A stretch of 64,000 nucleotides of DNA from Hordeum vulgare subsp. vulgare (Eukaryota; Streptophyta; Magnoliopsida; Poales; Poaceae). The DNA is taken from positions 547,277,763-547,341,762 of the forward strand of contig NC_058524.1 of the NCBI RefSeq assembly GCF_904849725.1, given 5' to 3'. The notes under the pieces are model-generated. The model saw only the letters and a program-made list of their open reading frames with translations, had not been told where the DNA came from and ran no database searches. Below are positions 20,810 through 32,269 of this stretch, piece after piece. Position numbers and translations under genes: made by a program. Within the stretch, counting starts at the first letter, position 1. The number at the start of each line of letters is the position of its first letter.

Positions 20810-22568
20810 CACTAGTAGAAAACAGGGCTTTGGTTCGGGCTTGAAAAAGACATTAGTCCCGGTTCCTTTATGAACCGGGACTAATGTTAGTATCAGTCCC
20901 GGTTCGAGCGGCAAAGGAGCCGGTCGGGCATTAGTCCCGGTTCAAATGGGACCTTTAGTCCCGGTTCGTGTCTCGAACCGGGACTAAAGGGTTTGGAGGA
21001 TTTAGTCTCGGTTCGTGTCTTGGACCTTTAGTCCCGGTTTGAGACACGAACCGGGACTAAAGGGTTTGGAGGATTTAGTCCCGGTTGGTGTCTTGAACCG
21101 GGACTAAAGGTCTACCCTTTAGTCCCGGTTCGTGACACGAACCGGGACTAAATGTGTTCAGATTTATTTTTCTGTTTTTAAATTCTTGTTTGTAGTTTCT
21201 GTTTTAAATTGCTTATATCTTTTACGATATTTGATGTTTTTGATTGATTTTTTTTGCATTAGATTCAAAATTTTGTCTAGTTTCTGTTTGTGCCATTAGT
21301 TTTCAAATTTGAATGGTTTAAATTTGAATTTGTTTAAATTTGCTTCAAACCCAGTTTTTGAATAACTTGAGTTTACAAATAGTTTTTAATTTAATTCTTT
21401 TTTCTCCCACTCATGTGTTAGATTGTTGTCACAGTAAGATTTATTTGCTTATTTTTAGAATAATTTAAATTAGGATTTTAATTAAAGAGATATTGTTTTG
21501 CTTATATAGTTGTTTTAGTCATTTAATTGTTGTTTTTATTATTATTTTTAGTTAGTTTTTTCTCTAGATTTTAACATTTTGTAGCATGGTGCATATTTAA
21601 TGCAAAAAAAAAATCTACTGTTCAATTAATTTTAAAAAATGCCTTTGTAGCAGATGGGTTTTCGTCTGAAACCTTGATACTTTGAGTTTTATAGAAAATA
21701 AACAAAAACGATAAAATCTTCAAAAAATAAACAAAAATGGTAAAATCTTCAAAAAATAAAATCCTTTGAGATGTTGTTAGGTTTTAGTGTCTAGTCGGTA
21801 TAGAAATTTTGAGATATGAATTTTGACCGTCTTTGCAGAAAAAGGAAAAAAATGAACGGCCATAACTTTTGCATACGACGTCCAAAAAAAATTAATATAT
21901 AAAAAAAACTAGAAAAAATTGGTACTCGATTTCACCCGGGCTTGCGCGGTGAAGTTTTCTCACATGCACAAAATTCCAAATGGAAAAAAAGTTATTTCAA
22001 AAAGAAGTTTTTTCCAAAAAAAGAAAAATAATTTTATTTAAAAATATTAGGTTGTTTTCATTGAAATTCACTATTATTGTTACTTATTAAGTTTATTTTA
22101 ATAATTGTTTGTAATTCAAAAAATTAAATCATGTGACATGACATCAAGACCCAAGTTGTTTAGGATTGATAGCCTACTATTGTCAGGAAAACAACAAGTG
22201 CACACTTGGCAACTAGGGGCGATAGAATCAGAAAGTTAAGCGTGCTCGGGCTGAAGCAGTGAAAGGATGGGTGAACGGCCGGGAAGTTTTGAAATGAGTG
22301 ATCCACGCTAGAGCAGTGAGGATGGGTGATTAGAGATTAAATTGTCAAATAATTCAAAGATTCAAAAATTGGACTAAAACATAAAAAATATTCAAAAAAA
22401 ATTGGAAAAAAAATCTACCTTTTCGGATAAAAAAAACAGACGGATCCTTTAGTCCCGGTTCGTAAGTAGAACCGGGACTAAAGGTACTCCCTCCGAGGCG
22501 GCCACGTGGAGCACCTTTGGTCCCGACTTGGAACAGGACCGGGACTAAAGGCCCTATCTCCACTAGTG
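20810..22568. mobile_element. CACTA DNA transposon, non-autonomous (1,759 bp)
   Basis: It starts CACTAGTAGAAAACAGGGC and ends with the complement of CACTAGTGGAGATAGGGC. The 3-bp target duplication GAT flanks it (20807-20809 and 22569-22571). Both subterminal regions carry repeats of TTAGTCCCGGTT and its complement. The AT-rich middle (about 21160-22440) has no transposase frame. Confidence 0.9.
21118..21152. repeat. Perfect 17-bp inverted repeat with 1-nt loop in the CACTA subterminal region
   Basis: TTTAGTCCCGGTTCGTG is followed after one A by its exact reverse complement. Several imperfect versions of the same palindrome lie between 20850 and 21120, and again at 22449-22482. Confidence 0.95.
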
Positions 22569-22873
22569 GATACATCCTATGTAGTAATAGGATAGGTTTT
22601 GACATGACAATATGTGTCATCTCTCTCCTCTACTCCGCCGCCCCTACGAATGTCAGTGAGACGAGACACACGGTTGCCATTGCTCGCTTCCCGCAAGAAG
22701 GTTTTCCTGCTATCCATCGTTGCCGGCTCCCATTTATAAAGACAGAACGCGCAACACAACGAGATAAACGGCCTTGGACCCGGCTCGCCGGCCGAACGTT
22801 GGGCCGGATCGCCTCGCTCGCAAACGTATTTATGCCCTCGTGCACGAGACCAGGTTGCTTTTGGTCCCACCTA

Positions 22874-23032
22874 CTCCCTTCGTTCCAAAATATAAGACCT
22901 TTTAGGGATTCCACTGGAAGACTACATACGGAGCAAAATGAGTGAATCTATATGCTAAAATACGTCTATGTACATCCGTATGTAGTTTATAGTGCAATTT
23001 CTAAAAGGTCTTATATTTAGGAACGGAGGAAG
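22874..23032. mobile_element. Stowaway MITE (159 bp)
   Basis: It begins CTCCCTTCGTTCCAAAATAT and ends ATATTTAGGAACGGAGGAAG, with TA on both sides (22872-22873 and 23033-23034). Internal words ctacatacggagcaaaatga and acatccgtatgtag place it in the same family as the damaged copy at 5797. Confidence 0.92.
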
Positions 23033-23037
23033 TATAT

Positions 23038-24260
23038 CGTTTTCTTCTCGTCATATCCTCATGCAAAGCATCGCATCCACTCATTCTCTGCTCGTCTCTC
23101 TATTTTCGTTTTCTTACCTCCGAACTCCCAATCATGACGAGCTCAACAGAGAACTCTTCTTCGACAAGTCTCTTTCTGATAAGCTGGAACCGGTGCATCT
23201 ACATGGCTTGCTCGGCACCCAACCTCATCATTCCATCATTGATGGCGAGAACCTCTTCCGTCCCCGTGACCATGGTTGGACGACTTTTTTGCAGGAACCG
23301 AAATCATTTTGTGTTACAACTGATCATGGAATTTGTTACAACCGGTTAGGAAATTTGCTACAACCGACGAGCACGGGGGCGCTATGGCTAGCAAGGGCGG
23401 CGTGGACAGGACAACTTGTTCCTAAAACAAAAATAATGCCGTAATTTTTCTACATGCTTCAACTGGCATTGCATTTTACTACAACCAGTGTCACCTTTTG
23501 CTACAACCGGCATACATATAGGCAGCCGGCGTGGTGTTTTTGCTACAACTAGCATCTTTTTTTGCTACAACTGACATAACGTTTTTGCTACATCTATCAG
23601 GGCTGAGTTGCGACCCACAACGACGGTGGTCCGGTGACTACTTTTTGCTGCAACTTTATTATGTTTTTGCTACATCAGGCAATAATTTTTGCTACATCCT
23701 TTCATTTTTTAATGCAAATACCAGTATCTCCAACAACGAACTACAACCAGCAACAACGGTGACCATATTTTTGTTGCAACCTTTGTTTCGGTTTGCTACC
23801 ATCGAGAACAAAAAATGATACAATGTGGCATTTGTATTTGCTGGAACCAATCAATATCGACGAGGCGGAGCTGCATCCATGGTGTGCGCCGGCGATGAGC
23901 GCGGACGGCAGAGCTGTATCCATGGCGAGCGCGAGCGACGGAGCTGCATGCGAGGAGATCGTGGATCTCCGACGAGCGCATGCAGGTAGGGGAGCTACAT
24001 CCATGGCGAGCACAGATCTCCGACGAGCGCGGACAGGCAGGGGAGCAGCATCCATGACGAACGCAGATCTCCGACGAGCGCGGGCACCCGACAAGCGCAA
24101 GGATCTCAAGGAAATGCCGACACATGTCGAGTGCAGGGATCTTAGCGCGGATCCCCGACAGGGAACGACAAGAAAGCAGACGCTAGAAAAAAGGAGTTTG
24201 TGCGACTTAATTAGACGGTTAGGAACGCTCGTATCGTACGAATGGTGTGCGGCCGGCCGC
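23038..24260. repeat. Unclassified repeat unit with TTTTTGCTACAACCGGC array and 51-bp minisatellite
   Basis: From 23290 to 23820 a unit of the form TTTTTGCTACAACCGGC recurs with 25-55 bp spacing. It is followed by GC-rich sequence and a 51-bp minisatellite. The open frame 23793-24509 crosses this region but is repeat-driven. The right portion contains cgacttaattagacggtta, similar to ggcttaattggatggttt near 39240. Together with 38222-39260 this looks like one dispersed family of unknown class. Confidence 0.5.
23964..24116. repeat. 51-bp minisatellite, three units
   Basis: The word gatctccgacgagcgc starts at 23964, 24015 and 24066, an exact 51-bp spacing, with the intervening ggggagc(t/a)(a/g)catccatg(g/a)cga segment conserved. 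In the open frame it gives a 17-residue repeat around DLRRAR. Confidence 0.9.
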
Positions 24261-24264
24261 AACT

Positions 24265-27200
24265 TTGGGCCGGCGCGCCAGCGCCCAGTACCGCCTTTTT
24301 TGGAGGCTTGCGCAACAGTTCAACAAGGTGGTCGTAGTTTCTTTGACTCGGTCGGCTGCCATCACTCGGCAGACGGCAGAAGTAGAGTGCATCTCGAGAC
24401 ACGATCGAAGGGCAGCAAACGTGGCCTTCGCTGCCATAACGAAAAAACTAGCGTGTTATTTCGGCGTTTTAGCGTGGCTATATATACCATATCTGAGAGG
24501 CCCACATAAAATTTTAGTATTTCATTCGATGACGACAACACCATTGACATTTTGCTGGACGGCGTCGAGGAGTAGAACGCCCCTCCATCCAGTTCTACCT
24601 ATCTACTTTGAAAGAATTTCAGTTTGCTACGTACCAATGTATAATTCGGTCCTATTATTTATCTAGTTCACTGAACTGGGCAAGGGCATCTAATGTATCC
24701 ATTTCTTAGTTCAATACCATCTAAAAAACATTTTATATTTGAACAAGCAACATTACATCAACATGTCTCAGCCGTAGAGTAACATCTCTAAAATGGTTGT
24801 ACTTGCAAACAATGACACCAAACATGCCAAGATACATAAGAGCTCCAAATCCCACACTATCATATCCCAAGACAACAGTTTTTCCTTTTCGGTTGCCCTC
24901 TTAACCTCTTTTCGTGTTGGCTCATTTGTATTTTTTGCCTCACAAGGATTGATCCCACTTGCCAACTTCATGTTTTTCATGGCTAGATCCTTAGTCATTG
25001 TCTTTGCTCTATGACAACTGGCACACCACACACAGGTGGCATGGGGGTGGGTTTGTTTGTGTTTTTTCTTCTTCATAGATTCGTTTTTTAAGACATTTTA
25101 TGTCTTGAATCGTGTGTGCAAATTACGAACCGTTTTCACTATTAGGCTTTCCTTGTCGAGATATTCAAAACATGATCCAATATTAATAGGTTTCGACGAA
25201 TTTTCTCGAGCAAATCCGTTCTTCAAGTGAGTGCCCCTAAACCATACCAAACCATGCTTTCACGTAGACTAACTTGTGCTTCTGCGGAATGAATCACAAA
25301 CGTGCCTTACTTTGGAAAGCATGGAAGCATAATTATGCTACATACGGTAGCATTGTACTTCACTTTCTTGAGAGAAGCACATAAACACAACTAGTGCTTC
25401 ACTTTTGTGAAAACACGGTTGTGCTTTCCCGCAAAAAAGGCGGAAACCCTGAAAGAAAAACAAGAAAACAAACAAAAAAAATATGGAAAAATTGGAAACC
25501 CCAAAACAAAAGGAAATAGAATAAAAAAATTCCAACGGAAGATGCGCCTAGCGCATCACATGGCGCCCCGCTCCACAGAGATTGACAGTTGGAAAGCCCC
25601 TCTAAGGGTTACGGGTTGATTATTTGCCTCCGGGAGTCCTCCAACTCCAATTCAGCAATCTGAGTAGAAGATAGCGCACAAAGGCGCAACCCCTAGCTCC
25701 CTCGCATGTTTCGGGCAGGCCCATGTACAAGCGTGTGGCGGCCTCTATTTTCTTTCTTTCTTTCTTTCTTTTATTTTTGTATTTTGTAACTCTGATTTTT
25801 TTTCAGGATTTCATGAATTTTAAAAATGTTTTCAAAATTTTAAAAATTATGAATTCTAATATTATTCTAGAATTTCAAAATGTTTACAAATTCTCAAATT
25901 TCAAATATGTTCGTCAATTTAGAAACAATCCATGAATTCAAAATATACTCATAGATTACCGAATTATTTCGCAAAATCTAAAAAAATGCTGACTCAAAAA
26001 TTGTCCACGGATGTAAAACTTGTTCCCAAATTTCAAAAATAATTTGAATCTCATAAATGTTCATGGATTTAAAAAATGTTCCTAAATCTGAGTGTTAAGG
26101 TATTTAAAAATCACAAATTTGATTTCATTATTTTTTTTTCAAATAAATCATAAATAAATAAAACTGCAATTTTCAAAAATTTATGAATTTGAGAAAATAT
26201 TTGCGAATTAGGTAATGTTTTTACTAATTCGAAAAATTCCATGAATTTGAAAAGAAGTTTGGGGTTGAAAAAAAAAGAAACAGAAAATAAAGACAAAAAA
26301 AAAGAGAAAAGTAAAAAAGCTTGAGTGAAAAATATATTGAAAAGACCAGATTGAGAACCATTCCAAGACTGGTGTGAGAAATACCTTGCTAGTCGTACGG
26401 GACTGGCCTGATAACTTGCGCTCTCGTATGCATTTGCACTATTAGCACTACCTACCGCGATATGCGGTAAGGCCTTATACAATGCATGATGCTTAGATGA
26501 GGTATTTAGTAAATAAATCAAGCTTTTTAAGCAACAATGTTTATCTCTATATGAAGAATGCTTAACTAATTGTCTACCCTATGCAAATAGGCATTAGTGC
26601 TTCAAAAAATAAGTTTATTTATCTAAACACCTTCTCTAAACGCCTTGCATGCAAGGCCTAAATACACTCCCCTTGCCCCCCCCCCTGAGAGTGGGGTGAG
26701 CTTTCGCAAATTCATGAACGAAACCATCACGGACCAACCAAGTTGGTGGATCTTCGGTGCTATCTCGTGTTTTTACTCTCAGAAACTTCGAGATCACTAA
26801 TCCAGCGGTACCTCTTTACATATGTTACTCATCTTCTCAAACACTCACAACTGATGCATTGCATGTATGCCACTTGTCGTAACCTGAAAGTTATTTTCAT
26901 AGATTAATTTATCCAAAATGATATATCTCTTGAATCGTCGTATAAATCTAGAGCCGTTTTTACCGTTGGATTTTTCGTGTCGAATACTTTAAAATTAGAT
27001 TCCATTGTAATAGATTTTGATGAACTTATTTATCATGAAAACAATAGGGGAAAAAAGTCAGAAACATGTTTTTTATCACATTTTTTCTTAATTTCTGATA
27101 AGTTTGTGAAACAAATTTGCCCCTTCACGAGGAGCAAAATTTTGCTTCTCATGAAAGCAAAAACATGTGTTATTTTTTTGGGCTCATAGAAGCAAATCTA

Positions 27201-27659
27201 TGCTTCCACGAGAAGAAAATATATGTTAATCGTGGAAGAAAAAAATTCAAGCCCGCGAAAGCAAACCTGTGTCTCGACAAGAAGAAAAATACATGTTTGT
27301 GTCTCCTCAAGAAGCAAGGCTTCTCGTGGAAGCAATAAAAAACACGCTTTGCCCCGTTTCGGAAAGGAAAAACGCAAAAAAAAATGAATTCCCCCCTATA
27401 AAACGTAGGGAAAACCGGGTGAATATCAAAAGGCCAAAAGTCCCAAATAAAACACATCTTAAATAAAAAAAACAAGTAAAAAAATAAGATAGCATGCAAC
27501 ATGTGACATGTGACGACAACTGAACACATCACTTGGGGCGCTCTCAAGCAATCAAAAACGACCTCTACGAAAGAGCCCTGCAAGGGTTACCCTTGATTAG
27601 TTGCTCAAAGGAATCTTTCATCCTGACCCCCTACTTGCATGAACACATGGCAGCAAGAC
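24265..27659. other. Long AT-rich intergenic stretch with low-complexity blocks
   Basis: No gene is recognisable in these 3.4 kb. Blocks seen are a (TTTC)n tract at about 25746-25770, a degenerate aaaatgttc / aatttcaaaa tract at 25790-26260, and two tracts rich in GAAGCA and its complement (25310-25450 and 27120-27350). The words aagggttacgggttgatta (about 25604) and aagggttacccttgatta (about 27582) close two similar modules, suggesting related DNA elements. A minus-strand frame at 24768-25076 has a Lys-rich start and a hydrophobic end but no recognised domain. Confidence 0.4.
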
Positions 27660-27664
27660 ATCTA

Positions 27665-28343
27665 TATTAGAAATATGCCCTAGAGGCAATGATAAAATAG
27701 TTATTATTATATTTCCTATTTCAAGATAATTGTTTATTATCCATGCTATAATTGTATTGAATGAAAGCATAAATACATGTGTGGATATATAGACAAAACA
27801 ATGTCCCTAGCAAGCCTCTAGTTGGCTAGCCAGTTCATCAAGGATGGTTAAGGTTTTCTGACCATATGCAAGTGTTGTCTCTTGATAACTGGATCACATC
27901 ATAAGGAGAATCATGTGATGGACTAGACCCAAACTATGAACGTAGCATGTGATCGTGTCATTTTGTTGCTATTGTTTTCTGCGTGTCAAGTATTCATTTC
28001 TACGACCATGAGATCATGTAACTCACTCACACTGGAGGAATACCTTGTGTGTATCAAACGTCACAACGTTACTGGGTGACTATAAAGGTGCTCTACAGGT
28101 ATCTTCGAAGGTGTCCGTTGAGTTAACATGGATAAGGACTGTGATTTGCCACTCCGTGTGATGGAGAGGTATCTTGGGGCCCACTCGGTAATACAACATC
28201 ACATACAAGCCTTGCAAGCAATGTGACTCAAGTGTAAGTTACGGGATCTTGTATTACGGAACGAGTAAAGAGACTTGCCGGTAACGAGATTGAAATAGGT
28301 ATAGGGATAACGACGATCAAATCTCGGGCAAGTAACATACCGA
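27665..28343 (+). mobile_element. Solo LTR of BARE/WIS/Angela type, left part
   Basis: The sequence taggaaatatgccc-like start (here TATTAGAAATATGCCC, the terminal TG having mutated to TA) and the following segments match the LTR at 28344. The target duplication ATCTA is at 27660-27664 and reappears at 38217-38221. The LTR is split here by the nested element; it resumes at 37102. Confidence 0.93.
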
Positions 28344-30192
28344 TGTTGGAAATATGCCCTCGAGGCAATAATAAATTAGTTATTATTATATTTCTTTGTT
28401 CATGATAATCGTTTATTATCCATGCTATAATTGTGTTGAATGAAGACTTAGATACATGTGTGGATACATAGACAAAACACTGTCCCTAGCAAGCCTCTAA
28501 GTTGGCTAGCCAGTTGATCAAGGATAGTCAAGGTCTTCTAACTATGTACAAGGTGTTGTTGCTTAATAACTGGATCACATCATTAGGTGAATCATGTGAT
28601 GGACTAGACCCAAACTAATGAACGTAGCATGTTGATCGTGTAATTTTGTTGCTACTGTTTTCTACGTGTCAAGTATTTATTACTATGACCATGAGATCAT
28701 ATAACTCACTGGCACCGGAGGAATGCCTTGTGTGTATCAAACGTCACAACGTGACTGGGTGACTATAAAGATGCTCTACAGGTATCTCCGAAGGTGCCCG
28801 TTGAGTCAGTATGGATCAAGACTGGGATTTGTCACTCCATGTGACGGAGAGGTATCTCGGGGCCCACTCGGTAATACAACATCACACACAAGCCTGCAAG
28901 CAATGTGACTTAGTGTATGTCATGGGATCTTGTATTACGGAACGAGTAAAGAGACTTGCCGGTAAACGAGATTGAAATAGGTATGCGGATACTGACGATC
29001 GAATCTCGGGGAAGTAACATACCAAAGGACAAAAGGAATGACATACGGGATTATATGAATCCTTGTCACTGAGGTTCAATCGATAAGATCTTCGTAGAAT
29101 ATGTAGGATCCAATATGGGCATCCAGGTCCCGCTATTGGATATTGACCGAGGAGTCCCTCGGGTCATGTCTACATAGTTCTCGAACCCGCAGGGTCTGCA
29201 CACTTAAGGTTCGACGATGTTTTATGCGTATTTGAGTTATATGGTTGGTTACCGAATGTTGTTTGGAGTCCCGGATGAGATCACGGACGTCACGAGGCTT
29301 TCCGGAATGGTCCGGAGACGAATATTGATATATAGGATGACCTCATTTGATTACCGGAAAGTTTTCGGCATTACCGGGAATGTACCGGGAGTGATGAATG
29401 GGTTCCAGATGTTCACCGGGGGGGGGGGGGGCAGCCCACCCGGGGGAAGCCCATAGGCCTTAGGGGTGCCGCACCAGCCCTTAGTGGGCTGGTGGGCAAG
29501 CCCAAGAGGGCCCTTGCGCAGGAGAGAAGAAAAATCAAAGAGAAAAGAAAAAAAAGGGGAAGTGGGAAAATAGAGAAGGACTCCACCTTCCAATCCTAGT
29601 TGGACTAGTATTGGAGGAGGATTCCTCCTCCCCCCCACTTCGGCCGACCCCTTGGGGCTCCTTGAGCCTCAAGGCAAGGTCCCTCCCCTCCCTCCTATAT
29701 ATATTGAGGTATTAGGGCTGATTTGAGACAACTTTGCCACGGCAGCCCGACCACATACATCCACGGTTTTTCCTCTAGATCGTATTTCTGCAGAGCTCGG
29801 GGCGGAGCCCTGCTGAGATAGATCACCACCAACCTCCGGAGCGCCGTCACGCTGCCGGAGAACTCATCTACCTCTCCGTCTCTCTTGCTGGATCAAGAAG
29901 GCCGAGACCATCGTTGAGCTGTACGTGTGCTGAACGCGGAGGTGCCGTCCGTTCGGCACTAGATCGGAGCGGATCGTGGGACGGATCGCGGGACGGTTTG
30001 TGGGACGGTTCGCAGGGCGGATCGAGGGGTGTGAGGACGTTCCACTACATCAACCACGTTTCTTAAACGCTTCCTGATGTGCAATCTACAAGGGTACGTA
30101 GATCGGAAATCCCCTCTCGTAGATGGACATCACCATGATAGGTCTTCGTGCGCGTAGGAAATTTTTTGTTTCCCATGCGACGTTCCCCAACA
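28344..30192 (+). repeat. 5' LTR of the nested Copia element
   Basis: It starts TGTTGGAAATATGCCCTCG and ends GACGTTCCCCAACA. A TATA-like run (ctatatatattgagg, about 29694-29708) in the right half is the likely LTR promoter. A poly-G tract of about a dozen bases begins near 29418. Confidence 0.95.
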
Positions 30193-30206
30193 GTGGCATC
30201 ATGAGC
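30193..30206 (+). other. Primer-binding site of the nested Copia element
   Basis: GTGGCATCATGAGC follows the LTR directly. It is a diverged form of the TGGTATCAGAGC site complementary to initiator-Met tRNA. Confidence 0.75.
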
Positions 30207-31599
30207 TAGGTTCATGCGTAGATGTTATCTCGAGTAGAACACAAAAGTTTTTGTGGGCGGTGATGTGTGATATGCTGCCCTCCTTAGTCTTTTCTTGATT
30301 CCGCGGTATTATTGGATCGAAGCGGCTCGGACCGACATTACTCGTACGCTTACAAGAGACTGGTTTCATCGCTACGAGCAACCCTGTTGCTCAAAGATGA
30401 CTGGCGAGTGTCGGTTTCTCCAACTTTAGTTGAATCGGATTTGACCGAGGAGGTCCTTGGAGAGAGGTTAAATAGCAATTCATACATCTCCGTTGTGGTG
30501 TTTGCGTAAGTAAGATGCGATCCTACTAGATACCCATGGCAACCACGTAAAACATGCAACAACAATTAGAGGACGTCTAACTTGTTTTTGCAGGGTATGC
30601 TTGTGATGTGATATGGACAACGACGTGATGTGATATATTGGATGTATGAGATGATCATGTTGTAATAGTTAATATCGACTTGCGCGTCGATGGTACGACA
30701 ACCGGCAGGATCCATAGGGTTGTCTTTAAACTAACGTTTGTGCTTGCAGATGCGTTTACTATATTGCTAGGACGTAGCTTTAGTAGTAATAGCATGAGTA
30801 GCATGACAACCCCGATGGCGACACGTTGATGGAGATCATGATGATGGAGATCATGGTGTGACGCCAGTGACAAGAAGATCGTGCCGGTGCTTTGGTGATG
30901 GAGATCAAGAAGCACATGATGATGGCCATATCATGTCACTTATGAATTGCATGTGATGTTAATCCGGTATGCACCTTATCTTGCTTAGAACGATGGTAGC
31001 ATTATGAGGTGATCTCTCACTAAAATTTCAAGACAAAATTGTGTTCTCCCCGACTGTGCACCGTTGCGACAGTTTGTCGTTTCGAGACACCACGTGATGA
31101 TCGGGTGTGATAGACTCAACGTTCACATCCAACGGGTGCAAAACAGTTGCACACGCGGAACACTCGGGTTAAACTTGACGAGCCTAGCATGTGCAGACAT
31201 GGCCTCGGAACACAAGAGACCGAAAGGTCGAGCATGAATCGTATAGTTGATATGATTAGCATAGAGATGCTTACCACTGAAACTATTCTCGACTCACGTG
31301 ATGATCGGACTTGAGATAGTGGATTTGGATCATGTACCACTCAAATGACTAGAGAGATGTACTTTTTGAGTGGGTGTTCTTAAGTAATATGATTAATTGA
31401 ACTAATTTTCATGAACATAGTCTAATGGTCTTTGCGAATTACGATGTAGCTTGCGCTATAGCTCTACTGTTTTATATGTTCCTAGAGAAAATTTAGTTGA
31501 AAGTTGATAGTAGCAAACTTTGCGGACTCAGTCTGTAAAACTGAGGATTGTCCTCGTTGCTGCGTAGAAGGCTTATGTCCTTAATGCACCACTCGGTGT

Positions 31600-32260
31600 G
31601 CTGCACCTCGAGCGTCGTCTATGGATGTTGTGAACATCCGACATACACGTTTCTGATGAATACGCGATAGTTCAGTGCAAAATACTTAATGTCTTAGAAG
31701 CAAGGCGCCGAAGACGTTTTGAAACGTCACAGAACATAAGAGATGTTCTAAAGAGATGAAATTGTGATTTCATGCGTGTGCCCTTGTTAAGAGGTATGAG
31801 ACCTCCGACAAGATTCTTTGTCCATGAAGTAAAGGAGAAAAGTTCAATCGTTGAGCGTGTGCTCAGATTGTGTGAGTACGACAATCGCTTGAATCAAGTG
31901 GGAGTTAATCTTCCAGATGAGATAGTGATGGTTTTCCAAAAGTCACTGCCACTAAAGATGCTAGAGCTTCGTGATGAACTATAACATGTCAAGGATAGAT
32001 ACAATGATCCTTGAGCGAATCGCGATGTTTGACACCGTGAAAGTAGAAATCAAGAAGGAGCATCAATAGTTGATGGTTAGTAAAACCACTAAGTTTCAAG
32101 AAAGGCAAGGGTTAGAAGGGATACTTCGTGAAACGGCAAAATAGTTGCTGCACTAATGAACAGACCCATGATTAAACCCAAACCCGAGACTAAGTGCTTC
32201 TGTTATGAGGGGAACGGTCAGTGAGGCGGAGCTATCCTAGATGCTTGGTAGATAAGAAGG
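31600..32260 (+). pseudogene. Broken gag of the nested Copia element
   Basis: Copia gag-like peptide stretches are readable in alternating frames, for example LPDEIVMVFQKSLPLKML at about 31906-31960. A decayed CCHC zinc-knuckle region lies at about 32196-32240, starting KCFCYEGNG and followed by a stop. Stops and frameshifts interrupt the gene repeatedly, so no capsid protein could be made. Confidence 0.75.
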
Positions 32261-32269
32261 CTGGCAAAG

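Noticed and set aside
23793..24509. Open frame of 238 residues with DLRRAR repeats
   Set aside because: It is created by a 51-bp minisatellite in a dispersed repeat. No start context or domain supports it.
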